A model generated the notes under the pieces. It saw nothing but the letters and a program-made list of their open reading frames with translations, was not told the origin of the DNA and made no database searches. From an uncultured Gemmatimonadota bacterium (GTDB lineage: Bacteria; Gemmatimonadota; Gemmatimonadetes; Gemmatimonadales; Gemmatimonadaceae), in NCBI GenBank assembly GCA_946887155.1, contig CAMPKM010000237.1, forward strand, positions 1 through 5,348: a DNA stretch of 5,348 bases, written 5' to 3'. The position numbers were made by a program, and so were the translations under genes. Position 1 is the stretch's first letter. Every line of letters begins with the position of its first letter. Below are positions 1-5,348 of the stretch, in pieces.

Positions 1-62
1 CCCTTGGTGACGGAGCGACAGACCTCCAGTCGGGTCTTTCGTCGGAGGGATCGCGGCCGAAA

Positions 63-106
63 CCGGGATGCTCCCTGTCTCGTAGACCAGACATAGCCCC
101 TCCCGG
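63..106 (+). other. Weak nested inverted repeat in the permease leader
   Basis: CCGGGA (63-68) pairs with TCCCGG (101-106). Inside it TGTCT (76-80) pairs with AGACA (89-93), separated by symmetric 7-nt internal loops. The structure lies about 30 nt upstream of the chosen permease start. It could be leader RNA structure or the end of an upstream transcript, but arms of 5-6 bp arise easily by chance in GC-rich DNA. I see no clear promoter boxes and no gene in positions 1-108. Confidence 0.2.
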
Positions 107-125
107 GCATGCGCCCCACCAGTTC

Positions 126-129
126 GAGG
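126..129 (+). promoter_or_regulatory. Ribosome binding site (GAGG) that decides the permease start
   Basis: GAGG at 126-129 sits 9 nt before the ATG at 139, a normal Shine-Dalgarno spacing. The earlier in-frame ATG at 109 is preceded by a pyrimidine-rich stretch (catagcccctcccgggc) with no purine-rich site. This favours 139 as the true start. The choice also removes ten residues (MRPTSSRHPC) that do not resemble the family N-terminus. Confidence 0.5.
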
Positions 130-138
130 CATCCCTGC

Positions 139-2634
139 ATGGTCAACCCCAGACTCGCGTTCCGCACCCTCATGCGAACGCCCTTTGTCACGCTGGTGAC
201 GGTCCTCTCGCTGGCGCTGGGTATCGGCTCCAACGCGGCCATCTTCTCGTTCTTTAACCAGATCCTGCTTCGCCCGGTGCCCGTGCCCGAGGCGGATCGG
301 CTCATCAACCTGTCCGCTCCCGGCCCGAAGCCGGGATCGCAGTCCTGCAACCAGGCCGGGAACTGCGAGGTCGTGTTCAGCTATCCGATGTACCGCGACC
401 TCGAGCAGCGGCAGGATGTCCTCACCGGTCTCGCGGCCCATCGCACGTTCGGCGTCAACCTCGCCTACAAGGGCAACACGTCCAGCGCCTCGGGCGCGCT
501 CGTCTCGGGCTCGTACTTTCCGGTGCTGGGGTTGCGACCGGCGGCCGGCCGGCTACTCACGCCCGACGACGACCGTATTATCGGCGGCCACTTTGTTGCC
601 GTCCTTTCCTACAGCTACTGGGAGACCCAGCACGGCCTCGACCCGGCGATCATCGGTGATGTGCTCACGATCAACGGCCAGTCCATGACCGTGGTCGGGG
701 TCGCGCCGAAAGGATTCGAGGGCACCACGTTAGGCGATCGCCCACGCGTGTTCGTGCCGATCACCATGCGGGGCCTCATGTCGCCCGGCTTCCGGTCCTT
801 CGAGAACCGCCGGTCGTATTGGGTCTACGTCTTCGGCCGGCTCAAGCCCGGCGTCACGATCGAGCGCGCGGGGCTCGCGCTCAACGCGCTGTACAAGCCG
901 ATCCTGAACGACGTCGAGTCGCCGCTCCAGGAAGGCATGAGTGAGCAGACGATGGCCCGGTTCAAGGCACGCGAAATCGTCGTCGAGGAAGGGGAACGCG
1001 GCCAGAGCAGCATCGCCCTCGAAGCAACTACCCCGCTGCTGATGCTGTTCTCCATCACCGCGATCGTGCTCCTCATCGCTTGCGCCAACATCGCCAACCT
1101 GCTCCTGGCGCGCGGCGCCAATCGCGCCATGGAAATGGCCGTCCGCCTCTCCCTCGGCGCCGGGCGCATGCAGTTGCTCGGCCAGTTGCTCACGGAAGCC
1201 ATCATGCTCGCGGTGATCGGCGGCATCGCCAGCCTGCTCGTCGCCAAGTGGACGGTCGGACTGATCAACTCCTTCCTCCCGACCGACGCGGCCGGGGTGT
1301 TCACCTTCACGATGGACGGGGCGATGCTGCTGTTCGCGGCCGCGCTCTCGTTAGGAACCGGCATCATCTTCGGGTTGTTCCCGGCCTTCCACAGCACCCG
1401 GCCCGACCTGATCGCAATGATCCGCGCCAACACCGGCCAGTCCGGTGCTCGCTCGGCGGTTCGCTTCCGCACCACGCTCGTCACCGTGCAGATGGGCCTC
1501 GCGATGACGTTGCTCGTGATGGCATCGCTGTTCGTGAAGAGCCTGGCCAACGTGAGCCGCCAGGAGCTGGGTATCCGCCCGGAAAACATGGTGACGTTCG
1601 GCGTGTCACCCATACTGAACGGCTATACGCCTCCGCGCGCCAATGCACTGTTCCTGCAGATGGAACAGGAACTCGCCGCGTTGCCAGGCGTTGCCGGCGT
1701 CACCGCGGCGGCTATCCCCGTCCTTGCCGGTAGCAGCTCCGGCACTGGCGTCACCGTCGAGGGCTTCGCCACCACGCCCGACACCGACATCAACGCGCGA
1801 TACAACGAGGTCGGCCCGGGTTTCTTCCGGACGATGGGCGCCACCATGCTCGCCGGACGCGAGTTCAGCGAAACCGACGTCGTCGGCCGGCCAAAGGTCG
1901 CGATCGTGAACGAAGCGTTCGCGCGCAAGTTCAACCTCGGCACGTCGCCCGTGGGCAAGCTGATGGCAACGAATGGGCGCGAGCAACCACTCGACATGGA
2001 GATCGTCGGCTTCGTGAAGGACGCGAAGAACAGCGATGTCCGCGACCCGGTGCCGCCGATGTTCTACACCCCGTATCGCCAGGACTCGCTCACCGGATAC
2101 ATACAGTTCTACGTCCGCAGCTCGGCTGATGAAGGCCTGCTCCTGCGGACCGTGCCTTCGGTGGTGAAGCGGATCGATCCCAATCTTCCCATCGAAGAGC
2201 TCCGCACGATGGAATCGCAGATCAAGGAGAACGTGTTCCTCGATCGCATGATCAGCACGTTGTCCGCCGCCTTTGCTCTTCTGGCGACGCTGCTGGCCGC
2301 GATCGGCCTCTATGGCGTGCTCGCGTATACCGTCTCGCAACGCACGCGCGAAATCGGCGTGCGGATGGCACTCGGTGCGAACGCCGGCCGCGTGCGAGCC
2401 ATGGTGTTGAAGCAGGTCGCGGTCATGACGGTGATCGGCGCAGTCGTCGGAATCGCCGCCGCGCTAGGCTTGTCGAAGCTTGCCAGCAGCCTCCTGTTCG
2501 GGCTGCAAGGGACCGACCCGTTCGCAATGGCTGCCGCCGCCGTTCTGCTGACTGCGGTCGCGCTCGCTGCCGGAGGTATCCCCGCAATGAAGGCGGCCCG
2601 AATCGACCCGATCAAGGCGCTCCGCTACGAATGA
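139..2634 (+). CDS. ADOP-type ABC transporter permease (MacB/FtsX duplicated, orphan)
   Basis: Inner-membrane permease of the duplicated MacB/FtsX type, called ADOP (acidobacterial duplicated orphan permease). It has 831 residues from the ATG at 139, a usual size for the family (an in-frame ATG at 109 would add ten). Order, numbered from 139: TM1 about 15-43; periplasmic MacB-like core domain 44-295; FtsX block with three helices about 298-323, 346-376 and 394-417; a fifth helix 444-469; second core domain 470-700; second FtsX block with helices about 704-732, 756-781 and 794-820. Each FtsX block carries the family signature after its first helix: ANIANLLLARGANRAMEMAV near 316-335 and SQRTREIGVRMALGAN near 733-748. 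C70 and C76 lie in a short insertion early in the first periplasmic domain. MacB relatives couple cytoplasmic ATP hydrolysis to periplasmic work such as efflux or lipoprotein extraction; the substrate here is unknown. No ATP-binding subunit is encoded in the window, as the 'orphan' name implies. The short N-terminal extension seen in some ADOPs is absent. Family assignment is firm; function is not. Confidence 0.93.
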   Translation: MVNPRLAFRTLMRTPFVTLVTVLSLALGIGSNAAIFSFFNQILLRPVPVPEADRLINLSAPGPKPGSQSCNQAGNCEVVFSYPMYRDLEQRQDVLTGLAAHRTFGVNLAYKGNTSSASGALVSGSYFPVLGLRPAAGRLLTPDDDRIIGGHFVAVLSYSYWETQHGLDPAIIGDVLTINGQSMTVVGVAPKGFEGTTLGDRPRVFVPITMRGLMSPGFRSFENRRSYWVYVFGRLKPGVTIERAGLALNALYKPILNDVESPLQEGMSEQTMARFKAREIVVEEGERGQSSIALEATTPLLMLFSITAIVLLIACANIANLLLARGANRAMEMAVRLSLGAGRMQLLGQLLTEAIMLAVIGGIASLLVAKWTVGLINSFLPTDAAGVFTFTMDGAMLLFAAALSLGTGIIFGLFPAFHSTRPDLIAMIRANTGQSGARSAVRFRTTLVTVQMGLAMTLLVMASLFVKSLANVSRQELGIRPENMVTFGVSPILNGYTPPRANALFLQMEQELAALPGVAGVTAAAIPVLAGSSSGTGVTVEGFATTPDTDINARYNEVGPGFFRTMGATMLAGREFSETDVVGRPKVAIVNEAFARKFNLGTSPVGKLMATNGREQPLDMEIVGFVKDAKNSDVRDPVPPMFYTPYRQDSLTGYIQFYVRSSADEGLLLRTVPSVVKRIDPNLPIEELRTMESQIKENVFLDRMISTLSAAFALLATLLAAIGLYGVLAYTVSQRTREIGVRMALGANAGRVRAMVLKQVAVMTVIGAVVGIAAALGLSKLASSLLFGLQGTDPFAMAAAAVLLTAVALAAGGIPAMKAARIDPIKALRYE

Positions 2635-2661
2635 AATCGGGTCTGACCCCTATTTCTGAAA
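2634..2661. repeat. REP-like palindrome (GGGTC-T-GACCC) at the permease stop codon
   Basis: GGGTC (2639-2643), a central T, then GACCC (2645-2649) form a perfect odd palindrome. It is bracketed by AAAT (2634-2637) and ATTT (2652-2655), giving a longer hairpin with a small asymmetric bulge. A second odd palindrome, TTTC-T-GAAA (2653-2661), overlaps its right flank. The element begins on the last base of the permease stop codon. From memory, GGGTCAGACCC/GGGTCTGACCC palindromes with A/T flanks recur between genes in many soil and proteobacterial genomes and near REP-associated tyrosine transposases; I cannot check that here. It could also act as a weak terminator, although the following T-run is short. 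Confidence 0.5.
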
Positions 2662-2672
2662 CAAGGGTGTTC

Positions 2673-2712
2673 GGCGCGGGTTCGTGATGTTTTCTTATCA
2701 CGAACCCACGCC
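2673..2712. repeat. Near-perfect 16-bp inverted repeat abutting the glucosidase start codon
   Basis: The left arm at 2673-2688 (GGCGCGGGTTCGTGAT) and the right arm at 2697-2712 (ATCACGAACCCACGCC) are complementary at 15 of 16 positions, with 11 consecutive perfect pairs next to an 8-nt loop (gttttctt). The right arm ends two bases before the ATG at 2715. In RNA this hairpin would cover the place where a ribosome binding site should be, and no Shine-Dalgarno sequence is visible there. It may be a regulatory hairpin, an operator-like palindrome, a terminator for the permease transcript without a trailing T-tract, or part of a mobile palindromic repeat together with the element at 2634-2661. Confidence 0.7.
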
Positions 2713-2714
2713 AT

Positions 2715-4085
2715 ATGACTGATATCGTCGAATTTCCGAAGGACTTTCTCTGGGGCGTCGCTACCTCGGCGTACCAGATCGAAGGCTGCACGCTGGCCGA
2801 CGGTGCCGGACCCAACATCTGGCACCGATTCTCGCATTCTCCCGGCATGACGGTTGCGGGCGCCACGGGCGACATCGCCTGCGACCACTACAATCGTTAT
2901 GCAGACGACGTGGCCCTGATGGCCGAGCTTGGGCTCGACGCCTATCGGTTCAGCCTCGCCTGGGCGCGCCTGTTGCCCAAGGGCCGAGGCCGGATGAACC
3001 CGAAAGGCCTGGGTTACTATGATCGGTTGATCGACCTGCTCCTCGAGCGACACATCCGGCCCTTCGTGACGCTGTATCACTGGGACCTTCCGCTCGCGCT
3101 CGAAGACAAGGGCGGCTGGCTCAACGATGATACCGCCCGCTGGTTCGGTGACTACGCCGACCTCGCGTTCCGTGCCTTCAGCGATCGCGTGCCGTACTGG
3201 ATGACGATCAACGAGCCCGCGATCATCATGGAGAAGGGGTACGTGACCGGCGTGTACGCACCCGGCCACCGGAATGCCGCGGAGGCGCCGGTGGTCGCGC
3301 GTAACCTGCTTCGCGCGCACGGTTACGCCGTCTCGGCCTACCGTGATCGCGGCGACGGTTGCATCGGAATCGCGGTCAATATCCAGCCGAAGTACCCGGC
3401 GACCGACAGTCCCGGCGACAAGCAGGCCGCGAGTCGCGCCAATGCCTGGCGCAACCTTCAGTTCCTCGACGCCATCCTGCTCGGTAAAACGCCTGACGAG
3501 TTGCCGGAGATGTTCGGGCGGGACTGGAAAGCGCTGAGCGACGAAGACCTCAAGGTCATCCACCAGCCGATCGACTACGTTGGCGTGAACTACTACACCC
3601 GCGTGGTCGTTGGCGAAGACGCCGAGTCGCTTCCGCTGAGGGCGCGGGGCGTCCAGCAGGCATCGACGAGCACGCTGATCGGCTGGGAAGTGTATCCGGG
3701 CGGGTTAACGGAGGCACTCAAGAGTCTTCACGAGCGCTACGACGGCGTGTCGATCTACATCACCGAGACCGGCGCGGCATTCAAGGATCCCGTGGGGACC
3801 GATGGCGAGGACGTGCCGGATCCGCAACGCGTGGAGTACTTCCGCGCCCACATCCGGGCCGCGCTGCAGGCAATTCAGGAAGGAGTCGACCTGCGCGGGT
3901 TCTTTGCCTGGTCACTGCTGGACAACTTCGAGTGGAACAGTGGCTACACGATGCCGTTCGGAATCGTGCAAGTCGACTTCGAGACCCAGGAACGACGCGT
4001 GAAGGCGAGCGGGCGATTCCTGGCCGAAGTGGCGCGATCGAATGGCCGCAACGTGGTTGGTGAGGCGATTGCCACCGGTGATTAG
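2715..4085 (+). CDS. GH1 family beta-glucosidase
   Basis: Glycoside hydrolase family 1 enzyme, a retaining (beta/alpha)8 barrel that cleaves terminal beta-glucosides or related beta-glycosides. At 456 residues it is full length for bacterial GH1. The N-terminal signature is at 8-24 (FPKDFLWG, then SAYQIEG). Q21, H122, N166, N292, Y294, W399, E406 and W407 match the usual sugar-binding residues. E167 in TINEP is the expected acid/base and E351 in YITETGAA the expected nucleophile; spacing between them is normal. The usual TENG motif reads TETG here, and the residue after the signature EG is Cys24+1 rather than the common Ala. There is no signal peptide, so it should be cytoplasmic and act on imported di- or oligosaccharides. 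The ATG at 2715 gives a standard family N-terminus (about seven residues before FPKDFLWG), but no Shine-Dalgarno sequence precedes it; an inverted repeat ends two bases upstream. It lies 80 nt after the permease and converges on the next gene. Exact substrate cannot be told from sequence; 6-phospho-beta-glucosidase is less likely given W407 where phospho-enzymes usually differ. Confidence 0.95.
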   Translation: MTDIVEFPKDFLWGVATSAYQIEGCTLADGAGPNIWHRFSHSPGMTVAGATGDIACDHYNRYADDVALMAELGLDAYRFSLAWARLLPKGRGRMNPKGLGYYDRLIDLLLERHIRPFVTLYHWDLPLALEDKGGWLNDDTARWFGDYADLAFRAFSDRVPYWMTINEPAIIMEKGYVTGVYAPGHRNAAEAPVVARNLLRAHGYAVSAYRDRGDGCIGIAVNIQPKYPATDSPGDKQAASRANAWRNLQFLDAILLGKTPDELPEMFGRDWKALSDEDLKVIHQPIDYVGVNYYTRVVVGEDAESLPLRARGVQQASTSTLIGWEVYPGGLTEALKSLHERYDGVSIYITETGAAFKDPVGTDGEDVPDPQRVEYFRAHIRAALQAIQEGVDLRGFFAWSLLDNFEWNSGYTMPFGIVQVDFETQERRVKASGRFLAEVARSNGRNVVGEAIATGD

Positions 4086-4151
4086 AGAAGGGCGATAAGA
4101 TCCTGATACGGCAGAACAGGGAAAGCACGGATGACGTGATCGACACTGATT

Positions 4152-4224
4152 GAGCATGCCGTGAGGGGCGCCGGTCATCAGTCTGGACTTCAGTGATCCT
4201 GCTGGCGCCCCTCGCGGCATGCTC
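4152..4224. terminator. Strong hairpin between convergent genes, candidate bidirectional terminator
   Basis: The left arm 4152-4172 and right arm 4204-4224 form a 21-bp stem. The only non-Watson-Crick position is a U-G wobble (T4162 with G4214) in the plus-strand RNA. The loop (4173-4203) can fold further through AGTC/GACT at 4180-4189. The stem starts 67 nt after the glucosidase stop codon, and its right end overlaps the last base of the stop codon of the minus-strand gene. That position between 3' ends suits a shared terminator or a 3'-end protecting stem. Neither strand has a T-tract after the stem, so it is not a classical Rho-independent terminator. The rest of 4086-4151 shows no gene. 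Confidence 0.6.
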
Positions 4225-4748
4225 TAACCCGTGTGAATCCGCATCTCCAGTGCTATCCGCGTTCCTGCCCTACCAGACCTGATCGCCGCTAAAGAATACA
4301 GCGGCAATCGTCCGCAAGCGTGTTCCGCAAGCTCGAACGTGTCGTGCACGCCTTTCAGCGCAGCCTTGAGTTTGTCATCGGCTGCGCCCGAGTCGAGTAG
4401 GACTACGAGTGCCTTGGCTTCGCGTGCGACTTTTGAGACGGCTGCGCCGACTTCTGCCGAATTGCACGATGCCGGAGTCGCTGGAGGTTTCGATGCCGCC
4501 CACTTCTCTGCTGCCGTCGCAAGCTCCGTGGCGCGCGCCTTGAGCGGAGCGAGGTCGTTCTTCGACGACGCCGGGTGCCACGTGGCGGCCATCACGCGAT
4601 GAAACGCATTCATCTCCTTCCATGGACCCATCATGTGGTCGCCCATGGCCGGCCTGGTGGTGTCGGGCTTTGACGCACCCTGCGCGGGGAGGGTCATGGG
4701 GAGCAGGCAAAGCGACGCGAGAGCGAGCTGCCGAATAGCGCTCAGCAT
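4224..4748 (-). CDS. Small secreted protein of unknown function, His/Met-rich with two mature-chain Cys
   Basis: I do not recognise the family with certainty. The ATG at 4748 gives 174 residues beginning with a clear signal peptide: Arg6, a hydrophobic stretch 8-22, and a likely cleavage after AQG at 22-24. In-frame starts further upstream (GTG 4835, ATG 4829) would bury this signal behind about 28 residues, so I prefer 4748, although no Shine-Dalgarno sequence is visible at either place. The mature chain looks mainly helical and is rich in potential metal or redox ligands near its start: H38, M39, M40, M46, H50, M53, W57, H58 (motif AFHRVMAATWHPA at 48-60). C95 and C145 could form a disulfide; H135 and H143 lie in HDTFELAEHAC. 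There is no CXXCH haem motif. A periplasmic helical-bundle protein is plausible, but metal binding is inference. Residues 146-174 have codon use unlike the rest and may be a recent extension. The gene diverges from the peptidase at 4933 and converges on the glucosidase. Confidence 0.72.
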   Translation of the reverse strand: MLSAIRQLALASLCLLPMTLPAQGASKPDTTRPAMGDHMMGPWKEMNAFHRVMAATWHPASSKNDLAPLKARATELATAAEKWAASKPPATPASCNSAEVGAAVSKVAREAKALVVLLDSGAADDKLKAALKGVHDTFELAEHACGRLPLYSLAAIRSGRAGTRIALEMRIHTG

Positions 4749-4811
4749 GGAATTGAGTGAAGAAAGCGTGGGGTCACGTTCACAAGGCGCAATCAGAGCA
4801 ACGAAACCTAT

Positions 4812-4830
4812 GGTGCCAGCCGCTGGCATC
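4812..4830. promoter_or_regulatory. Palindrome in the divergent control region, candidate operator
   Basis: GGTGCCAGC (4812-4820) and GCTGGCATC (4822-4830) are inverted around C4821, with eight of nine positions complementary; the core GCCAGC-C-GCTGGC is perfect. It sits 64 nt upstream of the minus-strand start at 4748 and about 100 nt upstream of the plus-strand start at 4933. Placement between divergent genes suits a regulator binding site. No regulator gene is present to support this, and an imperfect palindrome of this size can be chance. Confidence 0.3.
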
Positions 4831-4883
4831 GCCACATCTTGTTGCGACTACCCACCGAACCGAACTCTCGGATTCTGTTCTTT

Positions 4884-4908
4884 GCGCCTGGCGCCCTGCG
4901 CCTTGCGC
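4884..4908 (+). repeat. GCGCCYK heptamer tandem repeat, about 3.5 copies
   Basis: Consecutive units GCGCCTG, GCGCCCT, GCGCCTT and a partial GCGC run in register from 4884 to 4908, upstream of the peptidase start at 4933. From memory, degenerate heptamer arrays with a GCGCC core occur between genes in some GC-rich environmental bacteria. The array lies in the expected 5' leader or promoter area of the peptidase gene; a regulatory role is not shown. Confidence 0.45.
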
Positions 4909-4932
4909 TGACATTCAGAAAGGCAGGTCAGA

Positions 4933-5348
4933 ATGCGGATCGCTCTACTCCTGACATCGAGCCTTTGCCTCGGGCTGGCTGCCAGCGTTTCCGGTCAGGG
5001 TGTGACCGCCGACGAGTACGATCGGGCTCGGGGCCTCTCGGCCCGGTACCAGAGCCTCATGATCGATGCCATCGACTCACCCAGGTGGTTCAGCAACGCC
5101 AGGTTGGTCTATCGAAAGTCGGTGCTGGGCGGATTCACCTTCACGCTGGTGGACGTCGCGAATCGTGACGCGCCGGTCAGGCGGCCGGCGTTCGATCATG
5201 ACCGGATGGCGACCGCCATCGCCGCCGTCACGCGCGGCTCATATACCGGCATCACGCTCCCCTTCAGCACGTTCGGGTTCACGAACAACGATCAGGCCAT
5301 CGCGGTTACGGTCAACAACCAGCCGCTGACGTGCTCGATCGTGGACTA
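4933..5348 (+). CDS. S9-type (DPP4-like) exported peptidase, N-terminal part, cut by window end
   Basis: Partial gene: 138 complete codons to the right edge with no stop. The ATG at 4933 follows AGG (4925-4927) with a 5-nt spacer, a good ribosome binding site. The product starts MRIALLLTSSLCLGLAASVS, a typical signal peptide with probable cleavage near residues 20-23 (SGQ), so the enzyme should be exported. The next part resembles the N-terminus of bacterial S9B dipeptidyl-peptidase-IV-like proteins: TADEYDRARG (25-34), a W-F...Y-R-K stretch, FTLVDVANRD, then PAFDHDRMATAIAAV and the LPFSTFGFT-type segment leading into the beta-propeller. The catalytic Ser-Asp-His domain would lie beyond the window, so activity cannot be checked. 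Family members cleave X-Pro or similar dipeptides from peptide N-termini. It diverges from the small secreted-protein gene across 184 nt. An alternative is a catalytically inactive propeller protein. Confidence 0.72.
   Translation, partial: MRIALLLTSSLCLGLAASVSGQGVTADEYDRARGLSARYQSLMIDAIDSPRWFSNARLVYRKSVLGGFTFTLVDVANRDAPVRRPAFDHDRMATAIAAVTRGSYTGITLPFSTFGFTNNDQAIAVTVNNQPLTCSIVD

Noticed and set aside
23..48. CCTCC/GGAGG inverted pair near the left edge
   Set aside because: Only five base pairs around a 16-nt loop with no T-tract; not distinguishable from chance.
825..1613. Open frame of 262 codons on the minus strand inside the permease gene
   Set aside because: Low-complexity Ser/Arg/Ala/Pro composition typical of an antisense shadow; the plus-strand frame encodes well-conserved FtsX motifs throughout.
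2625..3563. Long open frame of 312 codons on the minus strand opposite the glucosidase gene
   Set aside because: It is a codon-bias mirror of a confidently assigned GH1 gene in GC-rich DNA. It contains no recognisable domain, and its start region runs through conserved GH1 codons.
4149..4228. Possible integron attC site, suggested by ATTGAGC on the left and CTCTAAC on the right of the hairpin
   Set aside because: In attC sites the RYYYAAC and GTTRRRY boxes are oriented the other way relative to the arms. The first base of each box is also wrong, and the stem is far more perfect than a typical attC.
4339..4602. Plus-strand open frame of 87 codons opposite the small secreted-protein gene
   Set aside because: The minus-strand frame has a signal peptide and helical protein composition. 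The plus-strand frame is Ala/Ser-rich and has no ribosome binding site.
4839..5168. Plus-strand open frame of 109 codons overlapping the peptidase start
   Set aside because: It spans the heptamer repeat and reads the peptidase gene in a wrong frame; the frame from 4933 has a ribosome binding site, a signal peptide and S9-like sequence.
1..5348. tRNA, rRNA, CRISPR array, or a multi-gene defence or biosynthetic system
   Set aside because: I see no cloverleaf-like segment, no regularly spaced direct repeats and no defence or biosynthetic signature genes. The genes present belong to common families without an evident shared pathway.

Overview
The window is GC-rich bacterial DNA with three complete genes and one gene cut by the right edge. 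The gene content points to a soil-type bacterium of Gemmatimonadota or Acidobacteriota, with Gemmatimonadota slightly favoured. The reasons are a duplicated orphan MacB/FtsX-type permease (the ADOP family, typical of Acidobacteriota and Gemmatimonadota), a secreted S9-type peptidase, and signal peptides ending in 'AQG' or 'SGQ'. This placement is inference from gene families and style; no rRNA or other marker gene is present.

Layout: 1-138 is a leader with a weak nested inverted repeat and a plausible ribosome binding site. 139-2634 (+) encodes an 831-residue ADOP-type permease. 2635-2714 is an 80-nt gap almost filled by two palindromes: a GGGTC-T-GACCC element touching the permease stop codon, and a 16-bp-arm inverted repeat ending two bases before the next start codon. 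2715-4085 (+) encodes a complete cytoplasmic GH1 beta-glucosidase-type enzyme. 4086-4223 is a convergent intergenic region with a very stable 21-bp hairpin. 4224-4748 (-) encodes a small secreted protein of unknown function, rich in His and Met, with two Cys in the mature chain. 4749-4932 is a divergent control region with a palindrome and a heptamer tandem repeat. 4933-5348 (+) is the N-terminal part of an exported S9/DPP4-like peptidase.

No shared pathway links the genes. The permease and glucosidase are codirectional, but the palindrome-rich gap may separate their transcription. The small secreted protein and the peptidase diverge from a common upstream region and could be co-regulated. 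Both are predicted to be exported. The glucosidase has no signal peptide, so it should act on imported beta-glycosides.

I see no convincing undescribed multi-gene system. The points most worth a second look are the palindromic block between permease and glucosidase, the convergent hairpin, and the unrecognised secreted protein with its atypical C-terminal tail.
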